Source: Mucor racemosus (lineage: Eukaryota; Mucoromycota; Mucoromycetes; Mucorales; Mucoraceae). Taken from it: 64,000 bases of DNA. A program made the position numbers and the translations under genes. The DNA lies in contig JAPEHQ010000007.1 in NCBI GenBank assembly GCA_027405735.1, forward strand, positions 434,001 to 498,000. The letters are read 5' to 3'. Of the stretch, positions 27,521 through 37,890 are shown piece by piece; position 1 is the first letter of the stretch; each line of letters begins with the position of its first letter. A model generated the notes under the pieces. The model had not been told where the DNA came from. It did no database searches and saw nothing but the letters and a program-made list of their open reading frames with translations.

Positions 27521-27963
27521 TGTTGTATTTGCATATATAAATGTACCTTAAATCGTAGTTTAAATATGACAATAAACTATGCCTTAACATATTTAGCATA
27601 TGTGTCATATAAACACTGTAAATGATTACCCTGATAATCACACAAGCTAAGTTCTGATAATCTAGACTTAGAATAAAAGATAGAAAGTAAAGAATATTAA
27701 TAATTAGTGTTGCCAAGAGCAACTAAAGACTTTAGACTGATCATCTATATCTGAATATAATTACATTAGCATAAGTGAGGAGTGACACTAAATTTTAGTA
27801 TGAGAACACTGTTCTAGACAGGTGTGTAAGCAATCCTTAAATCAAATATAAATAGCAGTAGACATTCACCCTTCATTTGATTTTCCCCATCTCGTTTTTA
27901 TATTTAATAAAGATTGACCAATTCTCACGTACTTATCTTTCTTTATTACATACATTTACAACA
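27521..27963 (+). repeat. 5' LTR of the gypsy element
   Basis: 443 bases, TG...CA. A TATAAATAG box at 27847-27855 should place the transcript start near 27880. AATAAA occurs near 27907. The sequence is the same as 32830-33272 as far as I can compare by eye. Confidence 0.93.
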
Positions 27964-27984
27964 TTTTTTTACGTGAATTATATC

Positions 27985-30900
27985 ATGTCAAACTCCCCTC
28001 AAAACGAACAATTCACTTTTGGTATCTCTACAGATTTACCCAAACAACAATATCAGGAAGATGTTCCTATGGAAGATCTGAATGAACCTATTACGGTTAC
28101 CCCAATCGATGAAGGTGAAGAAGAAAATGGCTCCTCTTTCTCTGCCTCCTCTGTGAAGCCTCCTGCAAGAAAAAAACTCGCCATGGTAAAGGACTTACCA
28201 AAGTTCAAGATCTTGAGTGACGATATGAAGGATACCGCAGACGCATTCGTAACAGTCAACCAATATTTCAAGGCTTTCGAAAGAACGTTCCGCATGCAGA
28301 ACGTTGAATTACAAGACAATTGGAAAGACAATTTAGCAAATGTAATTGGAATTGACCATGCCGATTGGTATGCGGATACAATTGAAGCCGATCAAACAAT
28401 AAGTTATGTAAAAGCCAAAGCCTTAATCATGGACCATGTGGAATCCCCTGCTAAAGCAATCAACATGTTTAATAAGCTCGTACTCCTCAAACAAAAGCCT
28501 GGTGAACCCGCCTCTGATTTTGGTAAACGTTTCCTGCGTGCTGCTCATGCTGCTCAATGTTCGGACAGTAACTTTTTGGCAAGACTTTATATGAATAATC
28601 TGCAGCCATACCTTAACCTTAGCGTCAGAACATCCCTTAGTAGTCATCTTGGAATCTCCTTTTTACACCGTTTGAAATCTTTTAGACAAGTTGAAGCTCT
28701 AATCAGTGGCCTAGAAGTTCAAGCACAAGATGATCCTTTTATTTCCAATAGTAACAAGAAACGTATTCATAACCATAAACCTAAAACCAAGGGAGAAACT
28801 ACTATAAACAATAAACCATCAAACAAACTCTGCTTTTACTGTAATAAACCTTGGAGTAAAGGCCATCGTTGTTCTGAGTTTCTGGAACATAAACGATCCT
28901 CCCAAGGCCAAAAAGTAGTTCCCCAAGTAAGAAATCTAAAAATTGACAACCTTATAAGTCAGTGGACTAATTTTGAAAATGAAAACAGTAATGATCATAA
29001 TAGCGATGAGGCAATTGATAATGCTATTGCCAATAGTGAAGACAACAATCGTAAGTGTCGAAGTATTAAACAAGAATACAATAACTTGGTAACTAATAAT
29101 CCTTTCTCTTTGTATACTCCACTTTTAATACAAAACATTAGAGGAATAGGGCTTGTCGATACTGGTAGTGAATTATCTGTTATAAGTAAAAAATTCATTT
29201 TATTAAATAAAATTCCTTTTGTTACAAATAATAATAATGCCATCTTAAGACTTGCTGGAAAAAACAATACAATAAATAGAATAGGTCGCACTGAGCCAAT
29301 TGAGATAAAATATAATGGTAAAACATCGACTCATACATTTGAAATCATTGAATTCGATGACAACGATCAAACGGATGTAATTCTCGGTTATGAAATCTTA
29401 CCTAAACTTGGAATTGCATTAACCGGTGTAGCACATAATTTTGATGATACGGTGATATTTGATGATTCAATCAATGATGAAATAATTCCTAATAATACAC
29501 CTGCTGGTTCTATAGAGGAGCAAAAGTATTTCATAAAGGAAATAAGACCACTGCTTGACGTAAATCAATCCATCTCTAAACACAGTTTCTGTACAGTACC
29601 AGAATCAGTTATACATTTAAATACAGTTGAAGGTAGATATGTAAACATACCTCAATATCCAATTCCTTATAAATTGAGACCAAAAATCCAGGAAACAATT
29701 GAAACTTGGATAGCTAATGGTACAATTGAAAAAGCCCCCGTGAATACCAAATGGAATTCCCCTCTAACTCTTGCTGCAAAAAAAGATAGCCAAGGTAATA
29801 AATCGGATACAAATAAGCGTGTATGTTTGGATACTCGTGCCCTCAATAACATTCTAATTGATGACGATGTGCAAAGTCTCCCAAATATACCTGATATCTT
29901 CCATCAATTAGCCGGCTATTCCGTATTCACCACTTTTGATGCTTTTTCAGCTTTCCACAGATTTGAAATTTTCAAATCGGATAGGGTCAAAACTTCATGG
30001 ACCTCACCCATTGATGGTACGCAATTCTGTTTCAAGGGCTCGCCGTACGGTATAAAATTCCTCAGTAATGTTTACCAAAGGGTCATGACACGTTTATTCA
30101 ACAACGAATACGAATATTGTGATTCCATAGACAATTCTGATCAAAAAGGAATTCACCAAAAACGTCGAAACCCATTAAAAGGCCATATAGCGTACTTTGT
30201 GGACGATTTAGTCTGTTTCTCCCGTAACATGGAAGAACATTTAATCCATGTAAAAGAAGTTATTCGTATTCTGAACAAAGTAAATTTAATATTAAACATC
30301 GATAAATGTCATTTTGCTCAAAAAAGTATCAACTTACTTGGTTTCTCTGTCTCTGAACAAGGAAAAACAATTGATACGCGCAAAATTTCCAACATTGAAT
30401 CATGGCCACATCCTAAAACTGGTACCGATATTCAACGCTTCTTAGGTCTAGTTAACTATATGCGTGACCACATTCCTAAAGCTTCTGCGCTAATGGCTCC
30501 TTTGGATAAAATTCGCAACGCTAAAGTGATTACGGATAAAGAATGGACTCCAGCAATTGAGACACATTTTCAGACTATAAAAAAAGTATTAGTTTCAAAT
30601 GTTGTATTAAGCCCTCCTGATTTAAACCATCCCTACACAGTCTACACGGATTCGAGTTCTTATGGTATTGGTTGTGCACTTTGTCAAGAATATACATATG
30701 AAGATACAGATGTAAATAAGGGAAAAAGTAAATTTTCGACATCACCTGTACCTTCAACATCAAATGATAACGAGTCAAAGTATACAAACAAGGGCATAAA
30801 CACTAAGCCTCCTGTCAAAAAGGTTATTAAATATGTGGGTTTTATGGCACGATCTCTTTCTTCATCTGAACGTAACTATAGTACCACGAAAAGAGAATTA

Positions 30901-32793
30901 TTAGCTATTATTTTTGCATTGCAAAAGTTTAGAAAATTCCTTTGGGGTACCAAATTCGAAATTATGTGCGATCATCGTGCACTAACATACATCCACACTC
31001 AAAAGCATGCCAATAGTATGATTTTAAATTGGTTTGAATATTTACAAGACTTCAATTTTGATGTCATATACTTACCAGGCGTTGATAATGTTTTGGCAGA
31101 TCGCCTCAGTCGATTGTTTCCACCAATGGATTACAATCTGGGGGAGGATGTGCTCGATAAAAGCAATAAAATGTCTTATAAACGAAAAAATATCAAGTTC
31201 AAAAAGATAAATGGTACCATTAGAGCCATAAAAATAGACAATAAAAACAAGTTTAACATTAAGCATGTGAATTATAAACATGGTGATTATCTGACACCAC
31301 CTGAAAATGAACGCAAAGCTTTACTGTTAAGAGCGCATGTATTTGGACATTTTGGTGCAGAAAATATAATTAAATCTCTACATAACGATGGTATCCACTG
31401 GCCAAACTTAGCAGTAGATGCAGTTGAATTAGTTAAAGCCTGCAGTTCATGTCAAAAACATAATATAACTAAGAGAGGATATCAACCTCTACGCCCAATT
31501 TATTCTTATATACCTGGTGATCATTGGTCTATTGATCTTGCTGAATTACCCTTGTCAACAAATGGTTATAAATATCTTTTAGTAATGGTAGACATTTGTA
31601 CTCGCTTTTGTATATTAAGATGTATGAAAAATAAACTTGCTACGACAATGGCAACACATTTAGTACAAGTGTTTTCAGACTTTGGATACCCGTCTAAGTT
31701 GTCATTTGATAATGGATCCGAGAATTCCAATATAATCATACAAGTATTATGTGAAACAATGAACATTGACAGACGACTAATATCAGCATATAATGCAGCT
31801 AGTAACGGCACAGCGGAACGTTGGGTTCAGTCTTCAAAATTAGCTATAGCCAAAGCAGTTGAAGGAGCTGGACATCTATGGGATCTATATACACCAGGTG
31901 TGCAACTTGCTCTAAACAACAAAGTATCAAAGCGATTAAACACACCACCATTTAATCTCATGTTTGCAAGAAGAATGAATGCTTTTATTGATTACAGGCA
32001 AAGCGATAAAGAGAAATCTAGTGTTATGTCTTATGAAGAACTTATTGAAAGGATAGACCATATGAATGAAATTGTATTCCCAGCCATAAATGATAAAACA
32101 GATAAATATGTAAATAACATGAGGGACAATTTTGATAAATATAAGAATGTCGTAAGCGACTATCCATCCGGAACTCATGTTATGGTGCGCATTCCAACGT
32201 TGAAAGGAGCATTGATGCCATCCTATGAAGGCCCCTACACTATAATCCGAAAAACTAAAGGTGGCTCTTATGTATTACAAAATGAAACAGGTGTTTTGAT
32301 GAGCCGTGATTATGCCCCAAGAGAATTAAAAGTTGTAAGCAAAGATAACATCGATGATGATAGCGAAACTTATGAAATTGAGGACATCTTGGATCACAAA
32401 GGTACAGGTAAAAACATTGAATATAAAATACGTTGGAAAGGCTACAGTCATGAGCATGATTTATGGTTAAAACCCGAAATGATTACGCATGAATCCACAA
32501 TCCAACAATATTGGAGAAGAAGGCTCGGTAAAGATTATAAACCTTATAAAAATAGTAAACCACTTTCTTTCACTGATACTCTTAAAACCAATAAGAATGG
32601 TAAACTAAAAAATGTTGACAAATTACTTGTGTCACTACAAGACGACATTACACCTAAGAATGCAACAACTGTTAATAGGAACATGAAAAGAAAGTATACA
32701 ACTACTAAACCTGCCAATCAAAATAATAGTAGTACAAGCAATCATAATACTACCTTCAAACGTAGTAAGAAGAACAGTACAAATACTAAATAA
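27985..32793 (+). CDS. Gag-Pol polyprotein with C-terminal chromodomain
   Basis: One uninterrupted frame; the ATG at 27985 lies outside the LTR and gives 1602 residues, although the frame is open upstream into the LTR. Order of domains: Gag; zinc-knuckle-like CFYCNKPWSKGHRC (from residue 283); aspartic protease with LVDTGSE (Asp392); reverse transcriptase with FVDD at 738-741; RNase H with TDSSSYG (Asp889); integrase with HHCC zinc finger from residue 1118 and the D-D-E triad Asp1184, Asp1242, Glu1278 (D-X35-E); then a chromodomain at about 1463-1513 (YEIEDIL, IRWKGY). Protease, RT, RNase H, IN, chromodomain is the chromovirus order of Ty3/gypsy. Gag and Pol are fused without a frameshift. 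The element looks capable of transposition. Confidence 0.95.
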   Translation: MSNSPQNEQFTFGISTDLPKQQYQEDVPMEDLNEPITVTPIDEGEEENGSSFSASSVKPPARKKLAMVKDLPKFKILSDDMKDTADAFVTVNQYFKAFERTFRMQNVELQDNWKDNLANVIGIDHADWYADTIEADQTISYVKAKALIMDHVESPAKAINMFNKLVLLKQKPGEPASDFGKRFLRAAHAAQCSDSNFLARLYMNNLQPYLNLSVRTSLSSHLGISFLHRLKSFRQVEALISGLEVQAQDDPFISNSNKKRIHNHKPKTKGETTINNKPSNKLCFYCNKPWSKGHRCSEFLEHKRSSQGQKVVPQVRNLKIDNLISQWTNFENENSNDHNSDEAIDNAIANSEDNNRKCRSIKQEYNNLVTNNPFSLYTPLLIQNIRGIGLVDTGSELSVISKKFILLNKIPFVTNNNNAILRLAGKNNTINRIGRTEPIEIKYNGKTSTHTFEIIEFDDNDQTDVILGYEILPKLGIALTGVAHNFDDTVIFDDSINDEIIPNNTPAGSIEEQKYFIKEIRPLLDVNQSISKHSFCTVPESVIHLNTVEGRYVNIPQYPIPYKLRPKIQETIETWIANGTIEKAPVNTKWNSPLTLAAKKDSQGNKSDTNKRVCLDTRALNNILIDDDVQSLPNIPDIFHQLAGYSVFTTFDAFSAFHRFEIFKSDRVKTSWTSPIDGTQFCFKGSPYGIKFLSNVYQRVMTRLFNNEYEYCDSIDNSDQKGIHQKRRNPLKGHIAYFVDDLVCFSRNMEEHLIHVKEVIRILNKVNLILNIDKCHFAQKSINLLGFSVSEQGKTIDTRKISNIESWPHPKTGTDIQRFLGLVNYMRDHIPKASALMAPLDKIRNAKVITDKEWTPAIETHFQTIKKVLVSNVVLSPPDLNHPYTVYTDSSSYGIGCALCQEYTYEDTDVNKGKSKFSTSPVPSTSNDNESKYTNKGINTKPPVKKVIKYVGFMARSLSSSERNYSTTKRELLAIIFALQKFRKFLWGTKFEIMCDHRALTYIHTQKHANSMILNWFEYLQDFNFDVIYLPGVDNVLADRLSRLFPPMDYNLGEDVLDKSNKMSYKRKNIKFKKINGTIRAIKIDNKNKFNIKHVNYKHGDYLTPPENERKALLLRAHVFGHFGAENIIKSLHNDGIHWPNLAVDAVELVKACSSCQKHNITKRGYQPLRPIYSYIPGDHWSIDLAELPLSTNGYKYLLVMVDICTRFCILRCMKNKLATTMATHLVQVFSDFGYPSKLSFDNGSENSNIIIQVLCETMNIDRRLISAYNAASNGTAERWVQSSKLAIAKAVEGAGHLWDLYTPGVQLALNNKVSKRLNTPPFNLMFARRMNAFIDYRQSDKEKSSVMSYEELIERIDHMNEIVFPAINDKTDKYVNNMRDNFDKYKNVVSDYPSGTHVMVRIPTLKGALMPSYEGPYTIIRKTKGGSYVLQNETGVLMSRDYAPRELKVVSKDNIDDDSETYEIEDILDHKGTGKNIEYKIRWKGYSHEHDLWLKPEMITHESTIQQYWRRRLGKDYKPYKNSKPLSFTDTLKTNKNGKLKNVDKLLVSLQDDITPKNATTVNRNMKRKYTTTKPANQNNSSTSNHNTTFKRSKKNSTNTK

Positions 32794-32817
32794 AAGAACA
32801 AGCGGCTTATTCAGCCT

Positions 32818-32829
32818 GGTGGGAGGTGA
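32818..32829 (+). other. polypurine tract
   Basis: GGTGGGAGGTGA directly abuts the 3' LTR, the position used to prime plus-strand DNA synthesis in LTR retrotransposons. Confidence 0.75.
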
Positions 32830-33272
32830 TGTTGTATTTGCATATATAAATGTACCTTAAATCGTAGTTTAAATATGACAATAAACTATGCCTTAACATA
32901 TTTAGCATATGTGTCATATAAACACTGTAAATGATTACCCTGATAATCACACAAGCTAAGTTCTGATAATCTAGACTTAGAATAAAAGATAGAAAGTAAA
33001 GAATATTAATAATTAGTGTTGCCAAGAGCAACTAAAGACTTTAGACTGATCATCTATATCTGAATATAATTACATTAGCATAAGTGAGGAGTGACACTAA
33101 ATTTTAGTATGAGAACACTGTTCTAGACAGGTGTGTAAGCAATCCTTAAATCAAATATAAATAGCAGTAGACATTCACCCTTCATTTGATTTTCCCCATC
33201 TCGTTTTTATATTTAATAAAGATTGACCAATTCTCACGTACTTATCTTTCTTTATTACATACATTTACAACA
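32830..33272 (+). repeat. 3' LTR of the gypsy element
   Basis: 443 bases with the same ends and apparently the same sequence as 27521-27963. It is followed directly by the CTTAA target duplication. Confidence 0.93.
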
Positions 33273-33508
33273 CTTAAGGAGGCTGTTAATAGCAACATTG
33301 TCAAGTTAATATGAGATTATGAATTGATAATAGCATATTTGGCAGTTTCACAACTTGAAGTATTTTTTCAATCCTGTTTTCGAGCTTAGCTAACAAAAAA
33401 AGAAAAGAAGAAACTCGAATACCCTCATTCGAGTTTGCATAAAAAACGGCCCGTTAAAGCAGTCAAACTCGGTTAACCGTAATACGATGCGTTGTTTGTG
33501 AAATCCTA

Positions 33509-36180
33509 CTTACAGCTACTAAGATCAGCAAGCCCATCAATTATTCTCAACGAATATAAATCCAAATGATCTCCCATTGCAATAGCAGGTACTTCTAGCG
33601 CTGATCCGCAAAATTTCAAAAGGTTTAGCCTTGTCGTATATTTTCAGGTCTGATGAATAATACTTAAAAAATTATACAACTAAAAGAGACTGAGTAAGGA
33701 ATCAGTTTTTCAACTGTATAATAAAAACAAGATTTCGTTTATTTAGATATAAAAGTATGGTCTTTTATATTGATTTTACATTGAGATCCTGAGATGTTGT
33801 TGCATCCACCGGTTAATCGTAAGATAATGAACCTTTTGATTTGTAATCCTTATTTTCAAGAAGTCAGCTAACTGATCTATGATAACATTCTCGATTGTTC
33901 TTATTTTCTAAAGTAAGATCCGGGGAGCTGGATATGTGAGACATATTCACTTGTTGGATTTAGTTATATAAAATAAGCTGAACTTAAATGTGCTGTGTTA
34001 CTAATGTACATAAAATGACCTGACAATGGAATGTCAGAAAGATATAATCGATCCAAAGCTGATCTTACAGATAATTGTAATATAGAATTTGTATAGAAAT
34101 AGGACAAATAATTGATATTAAATAAAGATTCTCTTCAGTTTTTGTGTGTGATTTAATTTAACAAGTTCCTTTATTAAATTATACATTTTTTTCTTGCCAT
34201 AATATTTATTCTAAATCTTTGGCATTTCAGATGTAATTTAATAAGACAATATTGAACCAGTAGATCTGCTTGATAGTAATCTATGGATTGAAATGGATCA
34301 GTCATAATTTAACCGTTCTTACGGAGCTTGTGAGTTGCCTTGTTTCAATGCTTCGCTAAATGTACTTGGATGTTGATTTGACAGCTACTTGATTGATTAA
34401 CCGCTGGGATGAAATAATATGGTGTAATAATTGAGGTTCAAGCGTTCTTGCTAATTTCTGGATAAACTTAGTACGTTAGGAGTTTCTTATATCCGATATC
34501 AAGACTTTGCACTTCAATACAGTACATGTCGAATTTAATAGATTGTAAGATGTATTGATACTGTAGAAGGTGATAAGATATGGTACTTGGTGGCATACAA
34601 CAGTATATGATTCATATTTTTGCCAATGGTCACTCTTCCAAAAAAAAGCCGAACAATCTCCGGAGGCGGCCATCTAATGATATTTCCAAGCTTTAAATCC
34701 CCAGAAAAAAACACCGGACAGCCCGGAAGCGGTTGTTTAAATATCCCAAGCAGCTATAAGATGTAGGTATCGAAATTTCATACAGAAATTAAGGTTCGAC
34801 TGTATTGCTATTATTTATTCAAAGGCTTAATTAAAGTAAAGCATACTGTATATACAATCTACAATATTATTAGCTTAATAACGGATTTAACTTTAAAAGT
34901 ATAAGATGATACAACCGGATTCAAAAAAAAAGTCCATAAAATCACAAATTTAAAGGGTTTATATATAAAAGCACTAAGGCCGACCTGTGCTACACAAGAT
35001 GATTTTGTTGTGCCCAGGTGGGCTGCACACTATAGCCTGATCAGTTGTTGCAACTACTGAATAATGGCTAAAAAAATAACAAGATGCACATGAGTACAAA
35101 AAAAGAAACTGCACACGAGCAGAACAAAAAGCCTGTGTGTGCAGAATTATAGATCCTGTCCGTGTGCATGACATTAATCCCATGTGTACATAATAGTAGA
35201 ATTACCCATAAGCATAATATCATTATCCCTATTTGTGGATAATAATAACAAAATCTGGCCATGAGCATAATGAGCTGATCGTATGGGCATAAATTGGTTT
35301 GTACATGAGCATTGTGCCTTTCTCAAAATTCCATTGCAGTTTTAACTGGAATAATGGGTTTGTAAATCGCATTTGCTTTTATTAATATGGATTATAGACA
35401 ATAATACAATTCAATGCGTTGTTTATGTAGAGAAGTACATGCAAGAGTCATTATATTTACAATTATCATCATTTGTAAATATGTTGATAGCTATAATGCT
35501 TACAGCAACAATGGTTTTTGCTCGAGCATAAACTTAAATAACACTTACTGCTTAAATTTATATGCAAGCCAAATCTAAGATTATATATGTTACTTTGTCA
35601 CACATAAAATTTAAACAAATTAACCTTCTTTAAACTTACTATTTTAGTTTATGATTGTCAGTTGTAAAAAGATTTGTTTTCAAGTATAGCTACGATCAAA
35701 ACTATGGTTATTAGACAAAACTTTAGTTTTTTTTTTTGTTTCTATATCATTTGAAATTTTATCACTTTTCTGGAACATTTTGTGGGTTTGTAGCCAGTTC
35801 TAGCTTTTCACTGAGTAGATATAAATATCATTGTCTTCGATTTGATCATGTAATCAAGAAATATGTCCAACAATACAGTAGTAAATAATGATATTTGATC
35901 TTAGAATGCGGTCATATCGTGATGTTTAACATGCAAATTAGACAATGCTGTATTCCATACACATCTATCACACTATTATATTATGCTACTATTAAATAAT
36001 AGAAGCACGGCTCCATTGTAGTATTCATAAAATATAATATCCATAAATGTTTGTTCTTTTGATAAACAATTAGTTTGTCCGTGGTTTAAGGTTTATGCTG
36101 AGCTTCTTAATTTACATAATCAAGATGGCCTTTTAATGCTTGTTTTTTGACATTTTTGCTATTGATCCTCATAGAACAAT
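33509..36180 (+). repeat. L super-repeat copy 2, continuation
   Basis: Matches 54335-55282 and 56407-57180 on the plus strand and about 49550-50450 on the minus strand. At 34973-35320 it is dense in GCACA, GGGCA and ATGAGCAT motifs and begins CACTAAGGCCGACC, a terminus-like motif that recurs at 55078 and, in related form, at 46905. A solo LTR interrupts it at 33798-34229. Confidence 0.6.
33798..34229 (+). mobile_element. solo LTR, 432 bases
   Basis: Begins TGTTGCATCC and ends GGCATTTCA, flanked by GATGT at 33793-33797 and 34230-34234. The related sequence near 46850 reads CTGAGATGTAATTTAA without the insert. AATAAA lies near 34124. Confidence 0.75.
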
Positions 36181-36186
36181 TCTTAC

Positions 36187-36411
36187 TGTAGTTTTTTTTT
36201 TTTTTTTGTCTATTATTTATGCTAAATCTCATTTCAATCCCATATTGAACCTGACATCCAAATGGAATTGAAATAGATAAATACTTTTAGAATCCAGGAT
36301 CGGATGGCTCTTGGCTTCCTTTTCAACTTAATAATAAAGACCTTTCTACGTTCTCCGTAATATTAATTACTTTTAGTTTTTATTTTATTGTATTGGAAAT
36401 AGACTATCAAA
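36187..36411 (+). mobile_element. degenerate LTR related to 58630-58857
   Basis: The sequence from TGTAGTTTT to ATTGGAAATAG matches the solo LTR at 58630-58857, including the region around CCCATATTGAACCTGAC and the TAATAAAGACC polyadenylation-like site. The right end and target duplication are not clear. Confidence 0.55.
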
Positions 36412-37098
36412 ATTATATGTCGAATCTAAAGGAAAGTTTCTGAACAAGCCTTTTTAAAATTGCACTTCTTTTTGTGTATTAAAATAAATTTTTCTACAAA
36501 AGACAATCATACGCTACGTTGACTTATTATTATGTATATTGTCGCTAACTTTGCATTCATCTTTGAAGCAAAACGAACAAACGTATTTCAGAAGCCACTA
36601 CCATGTGTATCGAAATCAAAACCAGTAAATTACTGAATTTTCCCATTAGTGAGGAATGTCAGCTAATCTATACTCAAAGCAAATACCATATGCATGATAT
36701 ATAATAGCATTATTTTCAAGAGTTTTAACATTGCATAAACTTTTGCAAAATTCGTTAAACAAGGCAATCATCATTTTCTGAAATTCGAATATTTCACTTT
36801 TCATGTTTCTCTCCTTTAAAATTTGTCGTAATTCATTGGCACAATGCTATCTAAATAAACTTTTACGATTACGTACGCAGCAAATAATCACTACAACTAC
36901 ATTAAAAACCAAGTCGTATGGCAAGAATAACAATCTCAATGCACTTTCTTAGCATCATTGCATTTAAAACCCAACCCAATGTTTAACAAGTGTAATTGGG
37001 GGCAACAGCAGCGCAAGAGGAAGGGAGGAGGACGTGTCGTCCATTAATGTCAAAAAAGAAATCAACTCCTTTGTTTCCGTTTATATATTCTTTATACT
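36412..37098. promoter_or_regulatory. end of repeat island and RER1 upstream region
   Basis: AT-rich sequence with no gene. The last 130 bases become more GC-rich (purine-rich AGAGGAAGGGAGGAGGACG near 37015-37033) before the RER1 start and likely hold its promoter. Confidence 0.4.
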
Positions 37099-37887
37099 AT
37101 GGAGACTATTGAAGAACCAACTGAAAATGGTTTTATGGAGCGTAAATCCAACTTTTTAGCTGTATGAAGTATACAATAACAAGATTTGTAACCCGTGTAA
37201 CTGACGATGAGTATATTTTTAGAGATGGCAAGCGTTTGTTGATAGAGCAACACCTTATACAACTTACAGATGGGTTTCTTTTGGTGTATTGTTTAGCATA
37301 TTTTTTTTGCGTATCATTATTGTGCAAGGATGGTATATCATTTGGTGAGTTTTTATTGTATTTTAGGCTATATTCTCTTTTTCACTCATTTGACCATATT
37401 ATAGCTATGCTTTAGGTACACTCAAATAACTATTGTAATTATACAAAAATACTAATCTCAATTGTTGTCAGGCATCTATTTGCTGAATATGTTTCTAGCA
37501 TTTTTAACACCTAAAATCGACCCTTCTCTTGAAGAAGAAGAGGAAGACGAAGAAGGACCTACTCTACCCACACGAAACGACGAAGAATTTCGTCCATTCA
37601 TTCGTAGATTGCCCGAATTCAAATTTTGGTATGCATCGACCAAAGCAACTGTCATTTCACTCATCTGCAGCTTTATTCCGGCCTTTGATATTGCAGTTTT
37701 TTGGCCAATTTTATTAATTTACTTTTGTTTATTGTTTGCATTGACAATGAGAAGACAAATCCAACATATGATTAGATATAGATATGTGCCCTTTGATTTT
37801 GGAAAGAGAAAGTATAAGAAAGCAGTAAATATGGATGTTGTTGGTGGATCATCTTCCTCGTCGCCTGCTGCTACCACTACTGCATAA
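37099..37887 (+). CDS. RER1: Rer1, Golgi-to-ER retrieval receptor
   Basis: Rer1 is a four-pass membrane protein that recycles escaped ER membrane proteins from the cis-Golgi in COPI vesicles. Exons are 37099-37161, 37223-37344, 37405-37415 (11 bases) and 37472-37887, giving 203 residues. After joining, the protein reads VDRATPYTTYRW, VQGWYIICYALGIYLLNMF, AFLTPKIDPSLEE, EEFRPFIRRLPEFKFW, FWPILLIYF and MRRQIQHMIRYRYVPFD, all hallmark segments. The microexon supplies YALG; skipping it would shift the frame. The C-terminal tail is serine- and alanine-rich. The stop codon lies 3 bases from that of frataxin on the other strand. Confidence 0.93.
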
Positions 37888-37890
37888 ATC

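Larger units (their letters stand above)
27521..33272 (+). mobile_element. intact chromodomain Ty3/gypsy LTR retrotransposon
   Basis: The 5752-base element has two 443-base LTRs (27521-27963 and 32830-33272) that look identical base for base by eye, TGTTG...CAACA ends, and the target duplication CTTAA at 27516-27520 and 33273-33277. A single long reading frame lies between the LTRs. The purine-rich tract GGTGGGAGGTGA (32818-32829) directly precedes the 3' LTR. The identical LTRs and open frame imply a very recent insertion. It sits inside a hAT-like miniature element. Confidence 0.95.
27389..33508. mobile_element. hAT-like miniature element, split by the gypsy insertion
   Basis: The element consists of 27389-27520 and 33278-33508 (363 bases in total). 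It has TAGGA.../...AAATCCTA ends and a perfect 8-base target duplication CTTACAGC at 27381-27388 and 33509-33516. Its second copy is at 46126-46495. The interior is rich in inverted GATTCGAG and CGGCCCGTT motifs. It encodes nothing. The 8-base duplication and short ends suggest mobilisation by a hAT-family transposase. The empty site is preserved near 54335-54345. Confidence 0.75.

Noticed and set aside
27378..27722. Minus-strand open frames shared by both gypsy LTRs (also 32807-33031)
   Set aside because: They are duplicated only because the LTR is duplicated, and run antisense into the flanking element; no protein similarity.
34500..34805. Complete pogo-type element ending in GGTTCGACTGTA
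   Set aside because: One end looks right (TACAGTCGAACC in reverse) but no matching inverted end or TA duplication was found on the other side.
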